Shown: positions 27,571 to 36,743 of the stretch, piece by piece | Layout of the letters: every line of letters starts with the position of its first letter | How positions within the stretch are numbered: position 1 is the stretch's first letter | Assembly: GCF_008329905.1 (NCBI RefSeq) | Contig: NZ_CP032155.1 | Coordinates: forward strand, 2,418,001-2,482,000 | Direction of reading: 5' to 3' | Source: Mycobacterium sp. ELW1 | GTDB taxonomy: Bacteria; Actinomycetota; Actinomycetes; Mycobacteriales; Mycobacteriaceae | DNA length: 64,000 nucleotides | The notes under the pieces: generated by a model | Databases searched by the model: none | What the model was told of the DNA's origin: nothing | Seen by the model: the letters and a program-made list of their open reading frames with translations, nothing else | Translations under genes and position numbers: made by a program

Positions 27571-28527
27571 GTGCTGTCGACGGACTGGTCCCACGCGATG
27601 GGAATCGACGTGCCGATCGTCAACGCCCCGATGGGTGGCGCCGCCGGTGGCGCCCTGGCGGCCGCGGTGTCCACGGCCGGTGGTCTCGGGATGATCGGGA
27701 TGGGAAGCTCGGCCACCGCCGAGAAGCTCGCGGCGGAACTATCGCAGGTGTCGAACCTGAACCGGCCCTTCGGGATCGGCCTGGTGGACTGGGTGGCGGC
27801 GGCCAATCCGGACCTGCTCGACACCGCGCTGGCCGCCCGCCCTTCGCTGCTGTGCGTCAGCTTCGGCGACCGGTGGGATTGGGTGAGCCGCACGCGCGAT
27901 GCCGGTGTTCTCACCGCGACCCAGGTTTCCGACCTGCCATCCGCACAGCGCGCGGTCGACGCGGGCATCGATGTGGTGATCGCCCGCGGTGCCGAAGGCG
28001 GTGGGCACGGCCGGCCGCTCATCGGCACATTGCCGTTGTTGACCGAACTGCTCGATCACCTGACGGTCCCGGTCTTGGCGGCCGGTGGAATCTCGTCGGG
28101 TCGCGGGCTGGCCGCGGTGCTGGCCGCCGGTGCGTCGGCGGCGTGGGTCGGCACCGCGTTCACGGCGTGCACCGAGTCGCTGCTGTCCGAGGCGACGCGC
28201 GCCCGGCTGTTGGCAGCCAACGGAACTGACACCGTCACCACTCGGGTCTTCGACATCGCGTTGGGTTACTCGTGGCCGTCGGCGTTTCCAGAACGTGTGT
28301 TACGCAACGACTTCAGTGATCGCTGGGACGGCGCCGAAGACTCACTCGACGCCGATGCGGCCGCCGAGTTGTCCCAGGCCATCGCCGCCGAGGACTTCAC
28401 CCGGTCGCCGATCAACGCAGGCCAAGGCGTCGGGGCGTTGACCTCCGTGCGGACTGCTGCCGACGTGATCGCCGGGCTGAGTAGGGAAGCGGCCGAGTTG
28501 TTGTCGCGCTGGGCTATGCCGGACTGA
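27571..28527 (+). CDS. Nitronate monooxygenase (2-nitropropane dioxygenase family)
   Basis: A 318-residue FMN enzyme that oxidises alkyl nitronates such as propionate 3-nitronate. The TIM-barrel start is GIDVPIVNAPMGGAAGGALA. A DVVIARGAEGGGHGR segment carries the conserved His region, and VLAAGGISSGRGLAAVLAAG binds phosphate. The GTG start at 27571 has GAGGAG just upstream. In an operon with the permease. Its last 14 bases overlap the end of the convergent DapB-like gene. Confidence 0.9.
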   Translation: MLSTDWSHAMGIDVPIVNAPMGGAAGGALAAAVSTAGGLGMIGMGSSATAEKLAAELSQVSNLNRPFGIGLVDWVAAANPDLLDTALAARPSLLCVSFGDRWDWVSRTRDAGVLTATQVSDLPSAQRAVDAGIDVVIARGAEGGGHGRPLIGTLPLLTELLDHLTVPVLAAGGISSGRGLAAVLAAGASAAWVGTAFTACTESLLSEATRARLLAANGTDTVTTRVFDIALGYSWPSAFPERVLRNDFSDRWDGAEDSLDADAAAELSQAIAAEDFTRSPINAGQGVGALTSVRTAADVIAGLSREAAELLSRWAMPD

Positions 28528-29617
28528 ACGCCTGGCGCGGGATGGTCAGCGGAAGATCCACCGAATTCACCAGACCCGGTGCCGCGTCGACGACATAGGG
28601 GATCGCGTTGACCACCCGCATCGCGGTGGCCACCATCGCGCCGGCTCCGGAGGTCATCGATTCGATGCCGGCCTTCTTGCGGTCCCGCACCGTCACGTCG
28701 AAGGTGCAGTCGATGTCCGGTGTTCCTGTGATCACCACCCGGTAGCCCAGGGCGTTCGGCAGTGTCGGCCAGTGCGGCGCGACATCGGGAGCCAGTCGCG
28801 TGACGTGTTCGATGACGATCGCGTCCTTGCCGTCGACGATGCCGATCGCCTGCATCCGCAGCGCACCGCAGGTGCCCGCCTCGACGGTGCCCATGGCCAC
28901 TTCCAGCGTCCGCTCCGTCACCGCTCGGTCGAATGTCTCACGGACCGAATGCAATTCGACGCCGAGCGCGTCGGCCACCATGCGCAGCTGGCCGTGCCAT
29001 TCACCCGCGATCGCACCCGGGAAACTGATCCACGGTTGATAGTCCAGCGGCCTGCCGAAGCCCAGCGCGTCGCTCATGATGTCCGGCACGCCGTAGTCGT
29101 CGTACAGTCCGATCTCGTAGCAGTGGATCTTCTCGATCTGGGATGACTGCGTGGAGAGTACGAGCGGCAGATAGTCGGCGGCGAAGCCGGGCTCGATGCC
29201 GGAGGCGTAGAGCGTGACCTGACCCTGTATGGCGGCGGTGGCTATCTGGTCGCGCCACTCCGCCGGCTCGTAGGCGTGCGGATTGACCAGCCGGGTGGTG
29301 CTCGTCGTGACGACGTTGATGCCCGCGCTGAGAAGCTTCACGTAGTCGGGGATCGCCAGCGCATCACGCTCGGGACCGCTGGCGGCATAGACGACGCAGT
29401 CCGGCTTGAGTGCGATCAACGCGGCGGCGTCGGTGGTGACCGCCAGTCCGATCGGCTCGCCGTTGGCGAGATCGCCGGCGTCGCGGCCGTCCTTCTCGGC
29501 GGAGTGCACCCAGACGCCGACGAGGTCGAGGTTGGGGCGCTGCTGGATGGCGCGAATCGCGATCGACCCGATGCCGCCGGTGGACCACACGACTACCCGG
29601 TAGCTACCACCAGCCAT
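28514..29617 (-). CDS. DapB-like (dihydrodipicolinate reductase N-domain) oxidoreductase
   Basis: A 367-residue NAD(P)-binding protein of the family annotated as dihydrodipicolinate reductase or 2,4-diaminopentanoate dehydrogenase-like. The Rossmann start is VVVWSTGGIGSIAIRAIQQR, with LVGVWVHSAEKDGRDAGDL after it and a catalytic-type ASGIEPGFAADYL region. The substrate is unknown and is not expected to be a lysine precursor. The ATG at 29617 has GGAGG 6 bases upstream; a TTG at 29629 would add 4 residues. It is a paralogue of 30710-31783 and is divergent from the LLM gene, with the shared motif in its leader. Confidence 0.85.
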   Translation of the reverse strand: MAGGSYRVVVWSTGGIGSIAIRAIQQRPNLDLVGVWVHSAEKDGRDAGDLANGEPIGLAVTTDAAALIALKPDCVVYAASGPERDALAIPDYVKLLSAGINVVTTSTTRLVNPHAYEPAEWRDQIATAAIQGQVTLYASGIEPGFAADYLPLVLSTQSSQIEKIHCYEIGLYDDYGVPDIMSDALGFGRPLDYQPWISFPGAIAGEWHGQLRMVADALGVELHSVRETFDRAVTERTLEVAMGTVEAGTCGALRMQAIGIVDGKDAIVIEHVTRLAPDVAPHWPTLPNALGYRVVITGTPDIDCTFDVTVRDRKKAGIESMTSGAGAMVATAMRVVNAIPYVVDAAPGLVNSVDLPLTIPRQAFSPA

Positions 29618-29627
29618 GACCGCCTCC

Positions 29628-29641
29628 AAAACCTAACGTTT
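29628..29641 (-). promoter_or_regulatory. Shared operator-like motif, site A
   Basis: Minus-strand AAACGTTAGGTTTT, 11 bp upstream of the DapB-like gene start. Related sites lie at 29709-29722 and 34322-34335. Likely bound by the tandem TetR regulator (inference). Confidence 0.5.
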
Positions 29642-29708
29642 GATCCGGAACGTAACAGTCGCTCGTCGACATGGTCAAGGAAGCGGTGAAAGTTGGGGAG
29701 CTTGGAAC

Positions 29709-29722
29709 AAAGTTTAGGTTAT
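29709..29722 (+). promoter_or_regulatory. Shared operator-like motif, site B
   Basis: AAAGTTTAGGTTAT directly before the GTG start (29724) of the LLM gene. It matches sites A and C at most positions. Its closeness to the start suggests a leaderless or very short leader transcript. Confidence 0.5.
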
Positions 29723-29723
29723 T

Positions 29724-30713
29724 GTGACGCTGATGTTCACCCTGCGCTTCGACATGCGTGCACCGAGGGGCTCGGCAGCGCCGACCGACCTCTACGCGGC
29801 CGCGGTCGACATGTGCGAGTGGGCCGAGGACCGCGGCGCGGTCATCGCCGTGCTGTCTGAACACCACGGCACCGATGACGGCCACCTGCCTGCGCCGCAA
29901 CTGCTGGCTGCGGCGATTGCCGCGCGGACCACGCACCTGGCGATCCTGCTGGCCGCGGTGCCCATCACCTTCTGGGATCCGGTGCGTCTCGCCGAAGAGA
30001 TCAGCGTTTTGGACATCATCAGCAAGGGCCGGGTGTCCTATGTGTTCGGCGTAGGGCACCGGGTCGAGGAGTACGAGCACTTCGGCATCGATCCGCGTGG
30101 CCGCGGGAAGCGGGCGGACGAGTCCCTGGATCTGGTGCGCAGACTGCTGCGCGGGGAGCCGGTCGACCACGAGGGACGGCAGATTCACGTGACTCCGCCA
30201 CCATTGACGCCCACCGGTCCGACCCTGATGATCGCCGGCGGCAGCAAGGCCGCGGTCCGTCGCGCCGCCCGCCACGGTCTGGGTCTCATCTCTCAGGTCG
30301 CCTCCCCGGAGCTCAAGGAGTTGTACGAAACCGACTGCCGGGCCAACGGATTCGAGCCCGGAATGGCTCAGTTCCCGATCGAGGGCGCGCCGACGACAGT
30401 TTTCGTCGCCGACGACATCGACGCCGCGTGGCAGGAACTCGGCTCGTATCTCCTCCATGACGCGGTGACCGCGGCGTCCTATCGGCACGGCGACGATTCG
30501 GTGGCCAGCATCTGCCGCGCGTCGACGGTGTCCGAACTGCGGAAGGCCGGAAGTCCCTACCGGATCTTCACCACCGACGAGGCGACCGAGCACATCCGCG
30601 GCGGCAGACCGCTGCCGCTGCTGCCGTTGTGCGGTGGTCTGCCACCGGACACGGCGTGGCGATATCTCGACCAGGCGGCGACGGCGAGCCGCAACGCCCA
30701 GGAGGGGCCATGA
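29724..30713 (+). CDS. LLM-class flavin-dependent oxidoreductase
   Basis: A 329-residue luciferase-like monooxygenase or F420-dependent enzyme. The TIM-barrel features are MFTLRFDMRAP and VIAVLSEHHGTDDGHLPAPQ (the SEHH motif common in bacterial LLM proteins). RGKRADESLDLVRRLLRGEPV and PTLMIAGGSKAAVRRAARHG follow. The cofactor (FMN or F420) cannot be told from sequence. The GTG start at 29724 is close to site B. The stop overlaps the next gene start (ATGA), so it is coupled to the second DapB-like enzyme. Confidence 0.88.
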   Translation: MTLMFTLRFDMRAPRGSAAPTDLYAAAVDMCEWAEDRGAVIAVLSEHHGTDDGHLPAPQLLAAAIAARTTHLAILLAAVPITFWDPVRLAEEISVLDIISKGRVSYVFGVGHRVEEYEHFGIDPRGRGKRADESLDLVRRLLRGEPVDHEGRQIHVTPPPLTPTGPTLMIAGGSKAAVRRAARHGLGLISQVASPELKELYETDCRANGFEPGMAQFPIEGAPTTVFVADDIDAAWQELGSYLLHDAVTAASYRHGDDSVASICRASTVSELRKAGSPYRIFTTDEATEHIRGGRPLPLLPLCGGLPPDTAWRYLDQAATASRNAQEGP

Positions 30714-31783
30714 CGCTGAGAGTCGCCATCTGGGCGACGGGCGGTGTCGGGTCGATCGCCATCGACGCGATCCGGGGTAGGCCCGATCTGGATCTGGATC
30801 TGGTCGGGGTGTGGGTGCACTCCGCGGCGAAGGTCGGCAAGGACGCGGGGGAGTTGGCCGGATGCGACCCGATCGGTGTCACCGCGACCAGCGACGCTGC
30901 CGAACTCATTGCGCTACAGCCTGATTGCGTGGTGTACACCGCCAGCGGACCGGATCGCGACGCCGGTGCGGTGCCCGACTACCTGATGCTGCTCGAAGCA
31001 GGTATCAACGTGGTCTCGACATCGTCGACCAGCCTGGTCTATCCGCCGGCGTATTACTCGCCCGAGTGGCGCGGTCAGCTGGAACGGGCCGCCGGCGCGG
31101 GTGATGCCTCGTTCTACGCGTCGGGCATCTTCCCGGGATTCGGCTCCGATCAGCTCGCGCTGCTGCTGTCGACGCAGTCCAAGACGATCCGCACCGTGAC
31201 GGTCACCGAGGTCGCGCTCAACGACCACTATCCCGTCGCCGACGTGATGATGAACGGGATGGGCTTCGGCCGTCCGCTCGATTTCGAGCCGCTGCTCAAG
31301 ACCCCCGGCTTCATCGAGATGGCCTGGCGAGCACCGATTCACCTCATCGCCGCCGGACTGGGTGTCGAGATCGAGGAAGTGCGGGGAACTCTCGACCGCA
31401 GGCTCACCGAGCGGGACATCGAGGTGGCGTTCGGAACGATCACAGCCGGCACCTGCGGCGCGGTCAGTACCCGAGCGGCCGGCGTGGTCAACGGTCGCGA
31501 AGCCATCGTCGTGGAGCACATCATCCGGATGGCGCGTGACGTCGCCCCCGACTGGCCGTCATCGGAATTCGACGCCGCGTATCACGTGGACATCGAGGGC
31601 GACCCGGACATCCACTGCGCCATGACCGTCGGCGCCGCCGAAGGACACGGTGCCGGCCATGCCGCGATGACCGCGACCGCGATGCGGGTCGTCAACGCGG
31701 TTCCCTACGTCGTGGCCGCGCCGGCCGGCCTGCTCAGCTCGCTGGACCTGCCCAACACCCTGCCCCGCAATGCCATTGACTGA
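30710..31783 (+). CDS. DapB-like oxidoreductase, second paralogue
   Basis: A 357-residue paralogue of the protein at 28514-29617. It has the same Rossmann start (VAIWATGGVGSIAIDAIRGR), VWVHSAAKVGKDAGELAG, FYASGIFPGFGSDQLALLLS and closing MTATAMRVVNAVPYV. The ATG at 30710 with GGAGGGG upstream sets the start. Operon order is LLM enzyme, this protein, then P450, 12 bp later. The two paralogues may act on successive intermediates or as a heteromer; this is speculation. Confidence 0.87.
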   Translation: MTLRVAIWATGGVGSIAIDAIRGRPDLDLDLVGVWVHSAAKVGKDAGELAGCDPIGVTATSDAAELIALQPDCVVYTASGPDRDAGAVPDYLMLLEAGINVVSTSSTSLVYPPAYYSPEWRGQLERAAGAGDASFYASGIFPGFGSDQLALLLSTQSKTIRTVTVTEVALNDHYPVADVMMNGMGFGRPLDFEPLLKTPGFIEMAWRAPIHLIAAGLGVEIEEVRGTLDRRLTERDIEVAFGTITAGTCGAVSTRAAGVVNGREAIVVEHIIRMARDVAPDWPSSEFDAAYHVDIEGDPDIHCAMTVGAAEGHGAGHAAMTATAMRVVNAVPYVVAAPAGLLSSLDLPNTLPRNAID

Positions 31784-31795
31784 CAGGAGAAGCGA

Positions 31796-32992
31796 ATGAC
31801 CGGCGCCAGTGTCGAGGACCTGTATTACGACCCGTTCGATTTCGCGATCGACGATGACCCGTATCCGATCTGGAAGCGGATGCGCGACGAGGCGCCGCTG
31901 TACGTCAACGAGAAGTACAACTTCTACGCGCTGAGCCGCTACGACGATGTCAGCCGAGAACTGCACAACTGGGATACCTACCGGTCCGGCCGCGGCACCA
32001 CGATCGACGTCATCATGAGCGGCCTCGAGGTACCCCCGGGTGTCATCCTGTTCGAGGACCCGCCGCTACACGATCTGCACCGGCGGCTGCTGTCCAAGGT
32101 GTTCACGCCGCGGCGGATGGAAGCGATCGAAGACCGGGTGCGGGGATTCTGTGTGCGAGCCCTGGACGCGCTGGCCGGTGCTGAGCGTTTCGACGTGATC
32201 GCGGACTTCGGCGCTCTGATCCCGATGCGGACGATCGGCTACCTGCTGGGCATCCCCGAAGAAGGCCAGCAACACATCCGGGACAGCACGAACGCCGAAA
32301 TCGGCTTGAAAGACGGTGCTTTTCAATCGGTGTCCGCCAGCGCGTTCGAGAACGCCTACCAACTGTTCGCCGACTACATCGAGTGGCGGGCCGAGCACCC
32401 CTCCGACGATCTGATGACGCAGCTGCTCAACGCGCAGGTAGAAGAGGACGGCCGGCTGCGCCCACTGACGCGGCTGGAGGTACTCACCTACACCAGCATG
32501 ATCGCGGGGGCAGGCAACGAGACCACGACGCGACTGATCGGCTTCATTGCCCAACTGCTGGCGCAGCACCCCGATCAGCGCCGAGAACTCGTCGCCGACC
32601 AGTCCCTGATCCCCGGCGCGATCGAAGAGGTGTTGCGCTATCAGGCGCCGTCACCGGTGCAAGCCCGCTACGTCGCACACGACACCGAACAGTACGGACG
32701 GCAGATTCCCGAAGGCTCGATCATGTTGCTGCTCAACGGCTCCGCCAACCGAGACGAGCGGCGCTATCCCCGCGGCGAAGAATTCGACATCCACCGCACC
32801 GGCGCGCACCTGTCCTTCGGCCAGGGCCTGCACTTCTGCCTCGGCTCGTCACTGGCGCGGATGCAGGCCCGGGTGGCGCTGGAGGAGATGCTGAGGCGCT
32901 GGCCGCAATGGGATGTCGACCTGCAGGACGCTGCGATGGCCCACACGTCCAGCGTGCGGGGCTGGGGTTCGCTGCCGATGATCGTCGGCTGA
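31796..32992 (+). CDS. Cytochrome P450
   Basis: A 398-residue soluble bacterial P450. The I-helix oxygen-binding motif is AGAGNETTT, the K-helix ExxR is in AIEEVLRYQAP, and the haem loop FGQGLHFCLGSSLAR contains the Cys ligand. It needs external ferredoxin and reductase, and none is in this cluster. AGGAGA lies 7 bases before the ATG. It is the last gene of the LLM/DapB-like/P450 operon, convergent with the TetR gene. It likely hydroxylates a hydrophobic substrate. Confidence 0.93.
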   Translation: MTGASVEDLYYDPFDFAIDDDPYPIWKRMRDEAPLYVNEKYNFYALSRYDDVSRELHNWDTYRSGRGTTIDVIMSGLEVPPGVILFEDPPLHDLHRRLLSKVFTPRRMEAIEDRVRGFCVRALDALAGAERFDVIADFGALIPMRTIGYLLGIPEEGQQHIRDSTNAEIGLKDGAFQSVSASAFENAYQLFADYIEWRAEHPSDDLMTQLLNAQVEEDGRLRPLTRLEVLTYTSMIAGAGNETTTRLIGFIAQLLAQHPDQRRELVADQSLIPGAIEEVLRYQAPSPVQARYVAHDTEQYGRQIPEGSIMLLLNGSANRDERRYPRGEEFDIHRTGAHLSFGQGLHFCLGSSLARMQARVALEEMLRRWPQWDVDLQDAAMAHTSSVRGWGSLPMIVG

Positions 32993-32995
32993 GTT

Positions 32996-34225
32996 TCACC
33001 CGCTGCGCATCGCGACGCCACGCAGGGTGGTGTCGCGGATGTGGATGAGCGACGCTCGCGTCCCGAGGTCGCGCAGGATGTTCTCCGGAATCCAGCCGAC
33101 GCCGATCATGGCGCGTGCGAGCATCTCGTTCGACGGGCTGTCGATCGTGATTTCGCCGGACCTGATGCCCTCGGCGAGAAGCGTTTCCATCTGACCGACG
33201 CGCGTCGAGAACAACCAGCCGGGGTCCTGGGTGTCCGGCGGCGACTGGCGCATCCAGGCCAACTGGATGCGGAACTCGTCACCGAACTTCTCCAGCACGT
33301 TGGTGTGGATCCAGGACACCGCGTCGAGCTTCTCCAGCGGTGACGAGTCCGAGCCCAGCACGCCGGTCCACCCCGGCTCCATCTTCTCGCCGAACGCGCG
33401 CATGATGTCGGTCAGCAGTTGATCCTTGGACCCGATCAGGCGGTATACCGTTCCGGTTCCGATGCCGGCCGCGGCGGCGATGTCCCGGATCGAGGTGAAT
33501 TCATAGCCCTTGCGGCCGAACTCGGCCCGGGCGACCGCCCGGACTCGGGCGGCGTCGTCGTCCGGGGCGTCCGTTGTCTGCCAGGACCGCACCACCTCGT
33601 CGGCAGCGAGGAAGGCGGCCGAGGCGTCGAGTTCGGCATCGCCGACCGCACGAGTGGCCAGGCCCTTCAGCAGGATCGTGCACAGCAGTTCGGCGACCTT
33701 GTCGGATCCGGCGTCGTTTCGGATGACGTCCAGCCCGACGTGCAGCATGGTCTGCACGAACCGGTCGGCGAGGATCGCGATGCCCACGTGCGGCCCGATG
33801 TGGCCGCTCCACCGGGCCGCCCGCAGCGTCTGCAGGGTGGCCTGCAAGATCGCGGTGGGCCGCTGGCGGGCGAGTGCCGTCAGGCCCGGGTCGGCGGAAG
33901 GGAATTCGTAGAACGTCATCTGCAGCGCCGCCCGGTGGGTCACTGCGCACTGGGCGATCGCCGAACCGAGGTCGACAAGACGGTCGAAAGCCGACGTCGA
34001 TCCGGCATCGTCGAGCCGGTGCTCGGCATGCCGGGCGATCTCATCGAGGTCGCCGTGATAGCGCCGAAGCAACTCGACGAGGATCGCTTCTTTCGATTCG
34101 AAGTGGTGGTAGAGGCTGCCCGGCAGAATGCCTGCCGCGTCGGCGATCTCCTGCAGCGAGGTCCGCAGCCCCGAGGCGGCGATCAGCGCGGCGGCGGATT
34201 GAAGTATGTCGCTACGCCTGGTCAC
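32996..34225 (-). CDS. Tandem TetR-family regulator (two fused TetR units)
   Basis: A 409-residue protein containing two complete TetR units. Unit 1 (about 1-200) has the HTH TSLQEIADAAGILPGSLYHH followed by FESKEAI. Unit 2 (about 220-409) has TSIRDIAAAAGIGTGTVYRL followed by IGSKDQL. Each is followed by a helical ligand or dimer region. Normal TetR proteins are about 200 residues and dimerise, so this may act as a pseudo-dimer or bind two operators. The GTG start at 34225 has GGAGG upstream. It sits between the two halves of the catabolic cluster and probably controls both. Confidence 0.88.
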   Translation of the reverse strand: MTRRSDILQSAAALIAASGLRTSLQEIADAAGILPGSLYHHFESKEAILVELLRRYHGDLDEIARHAEHRLDDAGSTSAFDRLVDLGSAIAQCAVTHRAALQMTFYEFPSADPGLTALARQRPTAILQATLQTLRAARWSGHIGPHVGIAILADRFVQTMLHVGLDVIRNDAGSDKVAELLCTILLKGLATRAVGDAELDASAAFLAADEVVRSWQTTDAPDDDAARVRAVARAEFGRKGYEFTSIRDIAAAAGIGTGTVYRLIGSKDQLLTDIMRAFGEKMEPGWTGVLGSDSSPLEKLDAVSWIHTNVLEKFGDEFRIQLAWMRQSPPDTQDPGWLFSTRVGQMETLLAEGIRSGEITIDSPSNEMLARAMIGVGWIPENILRDLGTRASLIHIRDTTLRGVAMRSG

Positions 34226-34321
34226 GGCACCTCCAATGCGGACCGGATATTTGGTAACGGTAGCAGAAGGGCTCGGCGCAGCATCGTTGACGACAGCTGG
34301 GGGACTCGGTAGGGTCCGAAC

Positions 34322-34335
34322 AAAAGTTAGGTTTT
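34322..34335 (+). promoter_or_regulatory. Shared operator-like motif, site C
   Basis: AAAAGTTAGGTTTT, 27 bp before the SDR start at 34363. It differs from site A by one base. Supports co-regulation of the second half of the cluster. Confidence 0.5.
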
Positions 34336-34362
34336 AACCGTCATCCTCAACGAGCGGGGTCC

Positions 34363-35256
34363 ATGTCGAGCACGTCGCGCAGTGTCGTGATCACCGGCGC
34401 CTCCCGTGGGCTCGGTCTGGCGTCGGCCACACACCTGTACCGGGAGGGTTGGTGCGTCGTTGCCGCGATGAGGTCGGTGGACACCGGGATGAAGGTCTTG
34501 CGCGACGTGACCGGAGCCGGCGACGACGACCCGAGACTGGTCGGTGTGGCACTCGACCTGACCGACCCGGGTTCGGTGACCGCCGCGGCGCGGGCCATCG
34601 AGGATGCGGTCGGCGCACCGTACGGGCTGGTGCACAACGCCGGTATCTCCGCGGCGGGCATGGTCGAGGAAACGCCGGCCGAACTCTGGGAGCGGATGTT
34701 CGCGACGACCATCTTCGGCCCGGTGCTGCTGACCAAGGAACTGTTGCCGTCGATGCGTGCAGCCGGCGGTGGACGCATCGTGCTGGTGTCAAGCCAGGGT
34801 GGCGTTCGCGGAATGCCGGCTACTGCAGCGTATTCCGCTGTCAAAGGCGCCCTTGAGAGGTGGGGGGAGTCGATGGCGGGGGAGGTCGCGCCGTTCGGCA
34901 TCGGTGTGACGGTGGTCGTCACCGGCACCTACGACACCGAGATCATCACCGACGCGGGCACCACCGACTGCCGTGACCTGCAGGGCGTGTACGCCCGCCA
35001 TCACCACACCATGGACAAGAGGGGTCGTGCCGCGATGAAGATGGCGGCGCGCTCCCCGGAGAAGTTCGCCGCGGGCCTGGCCAAGGCTCTCGACAGCAGG
35101 AAGCCCTTCGTCAAGACCGCGATCGGCCCGGATGCGCGAATGCTGTTGGTCGCCAACCGGGTACTGCCGTCGGCCGGACTGCACCAGATGACCAGGTTGA
35201 TGATGGGCATTCCGCGGTTCGGCGCCATGAGATCAGGAGATATCCACAGTGGCTGA
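34363..35256 (+). CDS. Short-chain dehydrogenase/reductase
   Basis: A 297-residue classical SDR. The cofactor motif is VVITGASRGLGLASA, with VHNAGIS after it, a catalytic Ser region VLVSSQGGV and YSAVK. The C-terminal extension (about 250-297) is longer than in minimal SDRs. NAD(P)-dependent alcohol or ketone interconversion is expected. First gene of the rightward operon SDR-ALDH-P450-SDR. The ALDH start lies within its last 8 bases. Confidence 0.92.
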   Translation: MSSTSRSVVITGASRGLGLASATHLYREGWCVVAAMRSVDTGMKVLRDVTGAGDDDPRLVGVALDLTDPGSVTAAARAIEDAVGAPYGLVHNAGISAAGMVEETPAELWERMFATTIFGPVLLTKELLPSMRAAGGGRIVLVSSQGGVRGMPATAAYSAVKGALERWGESMAGEVAPFGIGVTVVVTGTYDTEIITDAGTTDCRDLQGVYARHHHTMDKRGRAAMKMAARSPEKFAAGLAKALDSRKPFVKTAIGPDARMLLVANRVLPSAGLHQMTRLMMGIPRFGAMRSGDIHSG

Positions 35257-36733
35257 CAGCGCAGGCGTCCGCTTCGAAACCAAGATGATGATCGACGGCA
35301 GGCTGGTCGACGGTCAGGCAGGGACATTCACCAACATCAACCCTGCCACCGAGGAGCTGCTCGGTGAGGTCGCCGACGCGTCGAAAGCAGACATGCACCG
35401 GGCCATCGACGCCGCGCGGCGTGCGTTCGACCAGACGGACTGGTCGACCAATCATGCTTTCCGGCAACGGTGTCTGCTGCAACTGCAGGAGGCGCTCGAG
35501 TCGGAGCGCGACGAGTTGCGCGAGGAGCTGATCCTCGAGGTCGGCTGTCCGCGCGCCATCACGTACGGTCCTCAGCTCGATGCCCCGCTGGCCGACGGGC
35601 TGCGCTACCCGGCCAAGCTGATCGACGAATATCCCTGGGAGACGTCGCTGGGCGACACCGTGGTGTCGGTCACGGGGGTGAACACCACTCGCAAGGTGTG
35701 GCGGGAGCCGGTCGGCGTGGTCGGTGCGATCGTGCCGTGGAACTTTCCGTTCGAGGTCGCCATCCACAAGATCGGCCAGGCGCTGGCCACGGGAAACACC
35801 CTCGTACTCAAGCCCGCGCCCGACACGCCGTACAACGCGACCCGGCTGGGGCGGCTGATCGCCGAGAACACCGACATCCCAGCGGGTGTGGTGAACGTCG
35901 TCACCGCCTCGGACCACTTCGTCGGTGAGGAGCTCACGCTGTCGCCGAAGGTCGATCTGATCTCGTTCACCGGATCGACGGTCGTCGGGCAGCGGATCAT
36001 GGAGAAGGGCGCCGCCACCATGAAGCGGCTGTTCCTCGAGCTCGGCGGAAAATCGGCGACCATCGTCCTCGAGGACGCAGACTTCGCGCTCGGCTGCATG
36101 ATGGGCATCGCCCCGTGCATGCACGCCGGCCAGGGCTGCGCCAACCCCACCCGCTTGCTCCTGCCTAGATCCCGCTATGCCGAAGGCGTCGAGATCCTGC
36201 GCGGTATCTACGAGGGCGTCGCCGCGGGCGATCCGCAGGACCCCGGCACGCTGTGCGGCCCGGTCATCTCCGACCGCCAGCGCAGCCGCATCCGCGGTTA
36301 CATCGGCACGGGCGTCGAGGAGGGTGCCACGTTGCTTGTCGGGGGCGCCGAGGCGCCGGAGGGGATGGACAAGGGATTCTTCGTCAGGCCAACGCTATTC
36401 GTGGACGTCGACAACTCGATGACGATCGCACAAGAGGAGATCTTCGGCCCGGTCCTGTCGGTGATTCCGTTCGACGACGAGGACGACGCGGTGCGCATCG
36501 CCAACGACAGCCCGTATGGTCTGGCCGGCAACGTGATGGCGGGCTCGCTGGACCGGGCTCTGTCGGTGGCCAGGCGGTTGCGGGCGGGGTTCATCGGCCT
36601 GAACGGCACCGCCGGCTACGGCGCCGACACGCCGTTCGGCGGATACAAGGCCAGCGGCGTGGGCCGACAGAACGGCGTCGCCGGATTCGATCAATACACC
36701 GAAATCAAATCGGTTGCCTACCCAGCGGATTGA
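35249..36733 (+). CDS. Aldehyde dehydrogenase
   Basis: A 494-residue NAD(P)-dependent ALDH. VPWNFPFEVAIHKIGQALAT, FTGSTVVGQRIM, the general-base LELGGKSA and a nucleophile in MHAGQGCANPT are all visible, so it looks active. The GTG start at 35249 has AGGAGA 8 bases before it and overlaps the SDR stop. It probably oxidises the aldehyde made by one of the SDRs or P450 steps. It is not closely similar to the second ALDH at 39784. Confidence 0.93.
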   Translation: MADSAGVRFETKMMIDGRLVDGQAGTFTNINPATEELLGEVADASKADMHRAIDAARRAFDQTDWSTNHAFRQRCLLQLQEALESERDELREELILEVGCPRAITYGPQLDAPLADGLRYPAKLIDEYPWETSLGDTVVSVTGVNTTRKVWREPVGVVGAIVPWNFPFEVAIHKIGQALATGNTLVLKPAPDTPYNATRLGRLIAENTDIPAGVVNVVTASDHFVGEELTLSPKVDLISFTGSTVVGQRIMEKGAATMKRLFLELGGKSATIVLEDADFALGCMMGIAPCMHAGQGCANPTRLLLPRSRYAEGVEILRGIYEGVAAGDPQDPGTLCGPVISDRQRSRIRGYIGTGVEEGATLLVGGAEAPEGMDKGFFVRPTLFVDVDNSMTIAQEEIFGPVLSVIPFDDEDDAVRIANDSPYGLAGNVMAGSLDRALSVARRLRAGFIGLNGTAGYGADTPFGGYKASGVGRQNGVAGFDQYTEIKSVAYPAD

Positions 36734-36743
36734 GGAGTTGTTC

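Noticed and set aside
29628..34335. KstR-type cholesterol operator for the shared motif
   Set aside because: The sites share a GTTAGGTT core without the symmetric AAC/GTT arrangement expected of KstR, and a TetR-type regulator is encoded within the cluster.
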